Shown in pieces: positions 1 to 5,703 of a stretch of DNA of 6,148 bases (position 1 is its first letter; each line of letters starts with the position of its first letter). Origin of the DNA: Ruminococcus sp. UBA7014 (lineage in GTDB: Bacteria; Bacillota; Clostridia; Oscillospirales; Ruminococcaceae). The position numbers and the translations under genes are program-made. Location: positions 1 through 6,148 of the forward strand of contig DJXC01000124.1 of assembly GCA_002449575.1 (NCBI GenBank). The letters are read 5' to 3'. The notes beneath the pieces were generated by a model that was not told where the DNA came from, made no database searches, and saw nothing but the letters and a program-made list of their open reading frames with translations.

Positions 1-135
1 AGTCCGGAAGAAAATGGCTATCTGCTGCATATCGACTCTGAAACAGGCCCTGGCGGAACATTTGATGATTACTTCAAGGATGGTAATCTGACCGTTACTT
101 ATGAAGGCTGGGAATATATTCCGCAGGAATGGTAA
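1..135 (+). CDS. P19/Tp34-family iron-uptake protein, C-terminal fragment
   Basis: Frame 1 is open from the first base and ends at TAA 133-135, giving the last 44 residues of a protein whose start lies left of the window. The fragment carries GYLLHIDSETG (fragment residues 6-16), followed by an acidic/aromatic stretch and a short beta-like tail (LTVTYEGWEY). The H-x-D-x-E-T-G block near the C-terminus is characteristic of P19/Tp34/FetP proteins, which are extracytoplasmic dimers that bind copper and iron and serve ferrous/ferric iron uptake. By analogy with C. jejuni P19, the His of this block is probably a copper ligand; that is inference. The next gene is a DUF2318 membrane protein followed by two FtsX-type permeases and an ATPase, the order known for P19 loci, and this strongly supports the call. 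Signal peptide and remaining metal ligands cannot be seen. Confidence 0.8.
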   Translation, partial: SPEENGYLLHIDSETGPGGTFDDYFKDGNLTVTYEGWEYIPQEW

Positions 136-162
136 TTTTCACCATACTATATACAATCAAAA

Positions 163-198
163 TGCGCCGTGTCCTGCACGGCGCACTTGTGCGTTTTT
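163..198 (+). terminator. intercistronic hairpin with T-run; possible partial terminator or attenuator
   Basis: Bases 163-171 (TGCGCCGTG) and 177-185 (CACGGCGCA) form a perfect 9-bp stem with a 5-base loop. A run of five T follows at 194-198, but 8 bases separate stem and T-run, which is atypical for an intrinsic terminator. A weaker competing hairpin, 181-185 with 190-194 (one G-T pair, loop CTTG), abuts the T-run directly. The element lies between the P19-like gene and the DUF2318 gene, 28 bases before the next start codon. It could reduce read-through so that the P19-like protein outnumbers the membrane transporter, or protect the upstream mRNA 3' end. The stem is seen directly; the function is inference. 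Confidence 0.5.
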
Positions 199-212
199 AA
201 TAATCTGAAAAA

Positions 213-220
213 AAGGAGGT
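213..220 (+). promoter_or_regulatory. strong ribosome binding site of the DUF2318 gene
   Basis: AAGGAGGT lies 6 bases before ATG 227 and is almost fully complementary to the 16S rRNA anti-Shine-Dalgarno end. It fixes the start of the DUF2318 gene and shows that this gene is translated independently of the P19-like gene, unlike the coupled genes at the other end of the operon. Confidence 0.85.
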
Positions 221-226
221 CTTTCC

Positions 227-1498
227 ATGCTCAAATATTTTGTAGATACTACTGAAGCCCTGCTTTCTGCTGCACTTCTGACAGGACTGCTTTATTTCTT
301 CCTTAATTCCGGATTCGGCAAAAAAGGAAAAGTTTTTGCCTTGATTGGTCTGTTTGCCGGGCTTGTCGGTGCAGGAACAGTCGCTTATCTCAAAAACGGT
401 ACAAAAATGCTGACTTCTTCCAAATGGAATGAAATTGTTATGATTCTGTTCTTTATTGCAATCGGTGCATTGTTATTGTTCTGGATTTTCTCTGCACTCC
501 GGAAACCCCTGAAACAAGTCAGTCAATGGGCAGCCTGTTTTCTGCTCTGTCTGATTATGATGATTACTTTGACTTATGCTGTACCAGATGTACTTGTTTA
601 TCCGTATTCCATTCTGCTGGTAGAAAAATCTGTACTTTCCACTACTTTTATTTTTAAGTTTATCGGTATTGTATTTGGTGTGATTCTTGTCTTTTTAGCC
701 GGACTTTCTGCCGGAAAAGGTCTGGTTCGTCTCAGTTCCGGACAAATGATGCTGATGCTTAGTCTTGCACTGGGGGTAAATGGGATTCGTCAGCTGACCA
801 GATGTTTAAGTATTATGCTGACAAAAAAAATGATTCAGAATCATAAATTATTCGGCGATTTTTCACTGTTCAAAATTGCACAGTTCTCCTCCAATCATGA
901 TAACTGGTTTATTTTTGGTATGATAATTGTGACGGTTATCATTCCTGTTCTTATCTGGATGCAAAGCAGACATGTCAATGAACCTTACCGCACACCTGCT
1001 GAAAAAAGAAAAATTCTCAAGAAATGGCTTGTCAATAAAAGATGGGCAGGCATGGTTTTCGCCTGCCTTCTGTTGAGTGTCGTCAATCTGACGGAACTGA
1101 AAGCCATTGCTAACCGTGAAGTAGAACTCTCTCCGGTAGAAGATGCTCCTGTTGTGGATGGTAATGTGGAAATCAGCTTTGAACAGGTCGAAGATGGTCA
1201 TCTGCACCGTTTCGCTTATACAACAGATAATCATATTGCTATCAGATTTATTGTCATTAAGAAGCCGAATTCTTCTTCTTACGGAATTGGTCTGGATGCC
1301 TGTGATATCTGCGGTGAAACTGGTTACTATGAAAAAGACGGTCAGGTCGTCTGCAATCTCTGCGATGTTGTGATGAATATTAACACGATTGGCTTTAAAG
1401 GCGGCTGTAATCCTATTGTCATTCCCTATACTATCGAAAACGGAAAAATTCTTGTTCCTGTAGACGGTCTTACCGAATTCGAGAAAGAATTTAAATAA
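227..1498 (+). CDS. DUF2318 (FtrD-like) polytopic membrane protein with C-terminal Cys-rich metal domain
   Basis: 423 residues. The first ~290 are very hydrophobic, with about eight predicted helices (roughly 10-26, 34-55, 69-90, 101-119, 141-163, 173-198, 227-246, 272-290). A basic stretch at 258-272 is probably cytosolic. Residues ~300-423 form a soluble domain with a D-G-H-L-H motif (His325, His327), C359-D-I-C362, C376-N-L-C379 and a final G-G-C394-N-P. This Cys spacing is the DUF2318/FtrD-like signature, annotated as Fe-S or metal binding. The last helix makes an extracytoplasmic location likely for this domain. The C. jejuni homologue (cj1660) sits in the P19 iron locus, and Brucella FtrD belongs to the same family; its biochemical role is unsettled, with electron transfer or metal hand-over proposed. 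The next gene starts 17 bases downstream, consistent with one transcript. Confidence 0.88.
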   Translation: MLKYFVDTTEALLSAALLTGLLYFFLNSGFGKKGKVFALIGLFAGLVGAGTVAYLKNGTKMLTSSKWNEIVMILFFIAIGALLLFWIFSALRKPLKQVSQWAACFLLCLIMMITLTYAVPDVLVYPYSILLVEKSVLSTTFIFKFIGIVFGVILVFLAGLSAGKGLVRLSSGQMMLMLSLALGVNGIRQLTRCLSIMLTKKMIQNHKLFGDFSLFKIAQFSSNHDNWFIFGMIIVTVIIPVLIWMQSRHVNEPYRTPAEKRKILKKWLVNKRWAGMVFACLLLSVVNLTELKAIANREVELSPVEDAPVVDGNVEISFEQVEDGHLHRFAYTTDNHIAIRFIVIKKPNSSSYGIGLDACDICGETGYYEKDGQVVCNLCDVVMNINTIGFKGGCNPIVIPYTIENGKILVPVDGLTEFEKEFK

Positions 1499-1515
1499 GA
1501 AAGGAGCAGTTTTTA

Positions 1516-2808
1516 ATGTTTTTCAGAATGATAAAAGGCACGTTGCTCCGGCAGTGGAAAAAAATGATTATGATTGCATTTACTATCGCTCTCGGTGCAT
1601 CGCTGGCAGCAGCTATGCTCAGTGTAATGTTTGATGTCGGTGATAAAGTCAATCAGGAGCTGAAAACTTATGGTGCAAATATCACAGTTGTACCAAAATC
1701 TGCTTCTGTCCTTAATGAATTGTATGAAGTCGAAGGAGAAGAGGGGACAGGTGCATATCTCCGTGAAGATGAACTTGGCAAGATTAAAACTATCTTCTGG
1801 GCATTTAATATTGTCGATTATGCACCATTTGTGACAGTCAGCGGCACAATTGATGACGGCTCTGAAATTACTGTTGTCGGCAGCTGGTTCAATCATCATA
1901 TGGAACTCCCTACAGGAGAACAGCTTGATGCCGGTATTGCAAGCCTGCGAAGCTGGTGGGAAATCGAATCCGGAGAATGGCTGAATGAACAGTCCGGAAA
2001 TGCTGAAAATTCCGCTATGCTCGGTACAGCTCTTGCAAAAAAATTAAATCTTTCTGTTGGGGATACAATTCATATCAAAGGTTCTGACGGTGAGCAAAAT
2101 TTCCGTATTGCCGGAATTTTTGATGCCAGCGGCGAAGAAGATGACCAGATTTTCGCCCCGCTCAATGCAGTACAGGCTCTTGCTAATCTTGACGGCTGTA
2201 TTGACAGTATCGAAGTCAGCGCACTGACTACCCCCGATAATGAACTCGCTGAACGTGCTGCCAAAGACCCGAAATCTTTAACTGTCAGTCAGTATGAAAT
2301 CTGGTACTGTACGGCTTATGCAAGTTCTATCTGCTATCAGATTCAGGAAGTCATTACAGATTCAGTTGCTTCTCCGGTTCGGCAGGTTGCTGACTCCGAA
2401 GGTGCTATTATGGAAAAAACACAGCTCCTGATGATTTTAATTACTATTCTCAGTATGGTTGGTGCGGCTCTGGGTATCTGTAATCTGGTAACCGCCAGTG
2501 TAATGGAACGCAGCAGCGAAATTGGTCTGATGAAAGCCATCGGCGCACAGAATGGCGCAATTTCCGGACTTGTTCTGACAGAAATTTTTATTACGGCAAT
2601 TTTCGGCGGCATTATCGGATTTTTCGCTGGATTCGGATTTGCCCAAATTATCGGACATACGGTATTCGGCTCGGCAATTTCTATGAAACCCGTAGTCATT
2701 CCAATTGTTGCAATTCTGGTAATACTTGTTACACTTGCCGGAAGTATCCCGGCTATCAGAATGCTGTTAAGACTCCGTCCGGCAGAAGTACTTCACGGCG
2801 GTCATTAA
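1516..2808 (+). CDS. FtsX/MacB-type ABC transporter permease (first paralogue)
   Basis: 430 residues with the MacB/FtsX layout: N-terminal helix 17-38, a large extracytoplasmic domain ~39-300 (MacB-PCD-like, opening with Y-G-A-N at 52-55), then three helices near 303-329, 351-378 and 392-415. The cytosolic loop ERSSEIGLMKAIGA (331-344) is the typical FtsX-family element that contacts the ATPase. The external domain is larger than in the next gene and carries a W-Y-C-T-A-Y...I-C-Y-Q segment with Cys265 and Cys273. ATG 1516 is preceded by GAAAGGAG at 1499-1506 (spacing 9). It probably pairs with the next permease to form a heterodimer driven by the ATPase, as cj1661/cj1662 are thought to do in the P19 iron system. 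MacB-type proteins often do mechanical work on periplasmic partners instead of forming a channel, so 'permease' may overstate what is known; the true substrate is unproven. Confidence 0.88.
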   Translation: MFFRMIKGTLLRQWKKMIMIAFTIALGASLAAAMLSVMFDVGDKVNQELKTYGANITVVPKSASVLNELYEVEGEEGTGAYLREDELGKIKTIFWAFNIVDYAPFVTVSGTIDDGSEITVVGSWFNHHMELPTGEQLDAGIASLRSWWEIESGEWLNEQSGNAENSAMLGTALAKKLNLSVGDTIHIKGSDGEQNFRIAGIFDASGEEDDQIFAPLNAVQALANLDGCIDSIEVSALTTPDNELAERAAKDPKSLTVSQYEIWYCTAYASSICYQIQEVITDSVASPVRQVADSEGAIMEKTQLLMILITILSMVGAALGICNLVTASVMERSSEIGLMKAIGAQNGAISGLVLTEIFITAIFGGIIGFFAGFGFAQIIGHTVFGSAISMKPVVIPIVAILVILVTLAGSIPAIRMLLRLRPAEVLHGGH

Positions 2809-2823
2809 GGGAGGGATTTCATC

Positions 2824-3975
2824 ATGAAAAAAAGGCAAATGTATTTTCGTATGATTACAGCTTCTCTGATGAGACGGCGTTCCAGAATGTTAGTCGCTCT
2901 GCTTTCTATTGCGATTGGTGCAACAGTTCTTTCTGGTCTGGTAACTATCTATTATGACGTTCCCCGGCAGATGGGCGCACAGTTCCGCAATTACGGTGCG
3001 AATATGATTTTTACCGCTGCTGATGATGCATTTACGCTCGAAGACGTTCAGCAGGGTGCAGCTCTTATTGCTTCCGACAAGCTTGTCGGTGTTGCGCCTT
3101 ACCGTTATGAAAATGTCAGAATTCATGAAAGTCCGGTCGTGATTGCCGGTACAGATATGAAAGGCGCACAGGCAACAAGTCCTTACTGGCATGTGGAAGG
3201 CGAATGGGCTTCTGCTTCCGGTCAGATTCTTGTCGGTGCAGGTATCGCAGAATCTTTTAACCTGAAAATTGGCGAAACACTCGAAGTCAGCTATACGCCG
3301 GCAGAAGTTGCTTCTGGTGATGAAACTGTTCTGGATAATATCATAGATTTTAAAATCACCGGAATTCTTGATACCGGTGGTTCAGAAGAAGATTATCTTT
3401 ATATTTCGCTTTCCGATTTGGAAGAACTTACAGGCGAAAAAGGTACTGTTGATGTCGCTGAACTCAGCATTTCCGCAGCTTCTGACGAACTTTCCGGCTA
3501 TGCTGATAAAATCAGCAGTTCTGTCTCTGCTGTAAATGCAAGGCTTGTCAAGCGTGTCACTGCTTCTGAAACGACTGTATTAACAAAATTACAGGCTCTT
3601 GTCCTGTTAGTCACTATTGTTGTTCTGGCTTTGACCATGATTTGTGTAGCAACTACTATGACTGCTGTTGTGACAGAACGAAGGAAAGAAATTGGTTTAA
3701 GAAAGGCGATTGGAGCTTCTGACAGCAGTATCGTCAAGGAATTTCTTGGTGAAAGTATGCTGCTTGGCGGTCTGGGCGGTGTACTGGGTTCTGTACTCGG
3801 CTTTCTCTTTGCACAGCAAGTCAGCATTCATGTGTTCAGCAGTTCGATTTCATTTATGCCTGCTCTCGTCCCCGTGACAATTCTGGTTTCTGTGCTTGTG
3901 ACAGGTTTATCCAGTCTGATGCCTATCCGGAGTGCAACTGAAGTTGACCCGGCACTGGTACTCAAAGGCGAATAA
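2824..3975 (+). CDS. FtsX/MacB-type ABC transporter permease (second paralogue)
   Basis: 383 residues in the same layout as its neighbour: basic N-terminus with R-R-R-S-R (17-21), helix 22-42, external domain ~43-255 with Y-G-A-N at 57-60, then helices near 256-284, 308-330 and 346-366. The cytosolic coupling motif ERRKEIGLRKAIGAS (285-299) parallels ERSSEIGLMKAIGA in the upstream paralogue. It is 47 residues shorter, mainly because the external domain lacks the Trp/Cys-containing segment seen there. Its only Cys (274) lies in a helix. AAGGGAGGG at 2807-2815 overlaps the upstream stop and stands 8 bases before ATG 2824, so the start is well supported. It is likely the second half of a heterodimeric transporter in the P19-linked iron uptake locus (position of cj1662). 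The family is certain; the substrate is inferred from neighbours. Confidence 0.88.
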   Translation: MKKRQMYFRMITASLMRRRSRMLVALLSIAIGATVLSGLVTIYYDVPRQMGAQFRNYGANMIFTAADDAFTLEDVQQGAALIASDKLVGVAPYRYENVRIHESPVVIAGTDMKGAQATSPYWHVEGEWASASGQILVGAGIAESFNLKIGETLEVSYTPAEVASGDETVLDNIIDFKITGILDTGGSEEDYLYISLSDLEELTGEKGTVDVAELSISAASDELSGYADKISSSVSAVNARLVKRVTASETTVLTKLQALVLLVTIVVLALTMICVATTMTAVVTERRKEIGLRKAIGASDSSIVKEFLGESMLLGGLGGVLGSVLGFLFAQQVSIHVFSSSISFMPALVPVTILVSVLVTGLSSLMPIRSATEVDPALVLKGE

Positions 3976-3990
3976 AAGAGGTGTTTTATT

Positions 3991-4761
3991 ATGAGCTTAT
4001 TAGAATTAAAAAATATCTATAAAATTTATGGCGAATTACACGCCCTTGATAATGTCAATATGAAAGTGGAAAAGGGCGAATGGGTTTCTATTATGGGCCC
4101 TTCCGGTTCGGGGAAAAGTACCATGATGAATATTATCGGCTGTATGGATAAGCCCAGCAAAGGTGAAGTTTTGCTTGACGGTGTGGATATTGCCAAAGAA
4201 AGTGCCAAAAATTTAACTACTATCCGCAGAGATAAAATCGGTCTGATTTTTCAGCAGTTCCATCTTGTCAACTATCTGACTGCTGTGGAAAATGTCATGC
4301 TCGCCCAGTATTATCACAGCCTTCCGGATGAAAAAGAAGCTCTTGAAGCTCTTGACCGTGTCGGACTCGCTGACCGTGCCAAACATCTGCCAAGTCAGCT
4401 TTCCGGCGGTGAACAGCAGAGAGTTTGTGTCGCAAGAGCATTAATCAACTATCCGGAAATTATCTTAGCTGATGAACCTACCGGAAACCTTGACGAGGCC
4501 AATGAAGAAATTGTTGTTGACCTCTTTCATAAGCTGCATAATGAAGGCACAACTCTGATTGTCGTCACGCATGACCCCGAAGTTGCTGAAGTCGCCCAGA
4601 GAACTGTTGTTCTCAGAAACGGCAGAGTTGTCAAGGAAGTGCAGAACAAAAATTTTACCGGAAAAATTCATTTCGATGAAGAAGGGACTCATGTCACCAA
4701 AAATGACCTCAAATCTGAGGAAGAAATTCAGGCGGAGGAACATGCCAATGAAAACAAGTAA
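3991..4761 (+). CDS. ABC transporter ATP-binding protein (LolD/MacB-type) of the P19-linked transporter
   Basis: 256 residues with every motif of an active ABC ATPase: Walker A GPSGSGKST (37-44 region), Q-loop F-Q-Q (Gln88), signature L-S-G-G-E-Q (137-142), Walker B I-I-L-A-D-E-P (157-163, catalytic Glu162), D-loop G-N-L-D (165-168) and H-loop His194. The T-x-x-R-R-D-K-I-G-x-I-F-Q-Q-F-x-L segment is typical of the LolD/FtsE/MacB group that partners FtsX-type permeases. It acts at the cytosolic face, powering the two upstream permeases. The core ends near residue 222; a hydrophilic, strongly acidic tail (about 225-256) follows, longer than in minimal LolD-type proteins. Start ATG 3991 has AAAGAGGTG at 3975-3983. 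The last 14 bases overlap the start of the lipoprotein gene, implying coupled translation. Confidence 0.93.
   Translation: MSLLELKNIYKIYGELHALDNVNMKVEKGEWVSIMGPSGSGKSTMMNIIGCMDKPSKGEVLLDGVDIAKESAKNLTTIRRDKIGLIFQQFHLVNYLTAVENVMLAQYYHSLPDEKEALEALDRVGLADRAKHLPSQLSGGEQQRVCVARALINYPEIILADEPTGNLDEANEEIVVDLFHKLHNEGTTLIVVTHDPEVAEVAQRTVVLRNGRVVKEVQNKNFTGKIHFDEEGTHVTKNDLKSEEEIQAEEHANENK
4734..4738 (+). promoter_or_regulatory. ribosome binding site that decides the lipoprotein start
   Basis: GGAGG lies inside the 3' end of the ATPase gene. It is 9 bases from ATG 4748 but only 3 from the in-frame ATG 4742. The spacing favours 4748, giving an N-terminus M-K-T-S-K followed directly by the hydrophobic signal sequence. 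Confidence 0.75.
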
Positions 4762-5194
4762 ATTATTATGCTGTATCTTATGTGCAGTTTCTGCTTGCAG
4801 TCTGACTGCCTGCGGCAGCAAAAGTTATGCTGATGGCACTTATAAGGCACAAAGTCAGGAATATGTCAATGATGAAGATGACTCTACTGCCGGAAATGGT
4901 TATGGTGTTGTTGAATTAACTATCTCTGGCGGTGCAATTACTGCTTGTGATTTTAAAACCTATGAACTTGACGGCAGTCTGAAAGATTCTGAATATGGCA
5001 AGGAAAACGGAGAAATTGCAAACAAGGATTTCTATAACAAGGCGCAGAAAGCCTTAGCCGCCTGTGACAAGTATGCCGCCCAGCTTGTCGAAAAAGGCAG
5101 TATCAAGGAAGTGGATGCCATCAGCGGCGCAACTGTCAACTATAATGAATTTAAAGAAGCTGTCGGCGAAGCCCTCAAACAAGCAGAAAACTGA
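4748..5194 (+). CDS. FMN-binding-domain lipoprotein with flavinylation motif
   Basis: 148 residues. A type II signal peptide covers residues 1-21 (M-K-T-S-K, hydrophobic core, lipobox L-T-A with Cys22), so the mature protein should be lipid-anchored on the outer face of the membrane. A short FMN-binding domain (PF04205-like) follows: the Y-A-D-G-T-Y-K-A start (27-34), a G-G-A-I-T-A-C-D-F turn (61-69) and D-A-I-S-G-A-T at 123-129. The last motif is the site where ApbE-type transferases link FMN to a Thr, here predicted as Thr129, as in NqrC and RnfG. Such proteins carry electrons outside the membrane. The frame is open upstream to 4559 inside the ATPase gene, but the ribosome site and signal peptide place the start at 4748. 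In C. jejuni thioredoxin-like genes occupy this position after the ATPase. A role in electron delivery to iron or to the DUF2318 protein is inference. Confidence 0.88.
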   Translation: MKTSKLLCCILCAVSACSLTACGSKSYADGTYKAQSQEYVNDEDDSTAGNGYGVVELTISGGAITACDFKTYELDGSLKDSEYGKENGEIANKDFYNKAQKALAACDKYAAQLVEKGSIKEVDAISGATVNYNEFKEAVGEALKQAEN

Positions 5195-5703
5195 TGCTTA
5201 TGAAAATTATCAGACATATTTTATGTGACATGCTGGTGTTATTTCTTCTGCTTGGTGTGCCATTTCTCCGGACAGATTACTGTCAGGCACTTCTGAGCAG
5301 TGACCCTGATGCTGTTTCCAGTGCTTCCGTTATTGTAGATAAGCCTTCCGGCGCATATCTGGTATTCATCAATCTGGAAAAGCATACTGATGCCGAAGCT
5401 CTTGAAATCTGGCGTGATTTCTTTTCCGGCAAAGAAATTGACTTAATCTTTGAAGATATTGTCTGCTCTGTTGCTTCCGGCGATAGCAATGCCCGGACAC
5501 TTGCTGAAAATTATCAGTCCCGTCTGCCGGAACATCAGTGCGAAATCAAGTCCGAAGATGCGACACTGATGCTCTCCAAAGCGGAACATCAGAAATTTGA
5601 TATTCTTGTGATGTCTCAGGAATTTGCTGATGTTTATCATGCAGATGCACTTTCACATATGCAGAATATCGAAATCATTCAGGTACAGGGGGCAGAATCA
5701 TGA
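5194..5703 (+). CDS. membrane-anchored protein of unknown function
   Basis: 169 residues; I do not recognise the family. Residues ~9-26 form one hydrophobic helix after a short basic N-terminus, suggesting a signal anchor or uncleaved signal. The remainder (~45-165) alternates strand-like and helix-like segments: A-Y-L-V-F-I-N (54-60), helix 65-78, I-D-L-I-F-E-D-I-V (82-90), helix 97-110, then D-I-L-V-M-S (136-141), which suggests a small alpha/beta domain, probably outside the cell. Cys11, 30, 91 and 116 form no C-x-x-C pair, so it is not an obvious thioredoxin. The start overlaps the lipoprotein stop as TGATG at 5192-5196 with no clear ribosome site, and the end overlaps the next start. It therefore looks translationally coupled to both redox genes, perhaps as an accessory subunit. 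ATG 5200 is an alternative start. Confidence 0.75.
   Translation: MLMKIIRHILCDMLVLFLLLGVPFLRTDYCQALLSSDPDAVSSASVIVDKPSGAYLVFINLEKHTDAEALEIWRDFFSGKEIDLIFEDIVCSVASGDSNARTLAENYQSRLPEHQCEIKSEDATLMLSKAEHQKFDILVMSQEFADVYHADALSHMQNIEIIQVQGAES

Noticed and set aside
150..157. Possible -10 element (TATACAAT) for an internal promoter before the DUF2318 gene
   Set aside because: No credible -35 hexamer is found about 17 bases upstream, and a transcript from here would run straight into the hairpin. AT-rich spacer sequence explains it.
863..1234. Open frame of 123 codons on the - strand inside the DUF2318 gene
   Set aside because: It lies wholly opposite a well-supported gene, has no recognisable domain, and its codons simply mirror the + strand gene. 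The other reverse frames opposite the permease, ATPase and lipoprotein genes were dropped for the same reason.
4559..4747. N-terminal extension of the FMN lipoprotein by 63 codons
   Set aside because: It lies inside the ATPase core in another frame, gives a basic non-signal sequence, and would bury the signal peptide and lipobox. ATG 4748 has proper ribosome-site spacing.
1516..4761. Lipoprotein-release (LolCDE) or antibiotic-efflux (MacAB) transporter
   Set aside because: The ATPase and permease folds fit the wider family, but a Gram-positive has no outer membrane for Lol, no MacA-type adaptor is present, and the P19/DUF2318 neighbours point to the iron-linked branch.
5194..5703. Thioredoxin-like protein, by analogy with cj1664/cj1665
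   Set aside because: There is no C-x-x-C active site and the Cys spacing (11, 30, 91, 116) does not fit, although position in the operon is similar.
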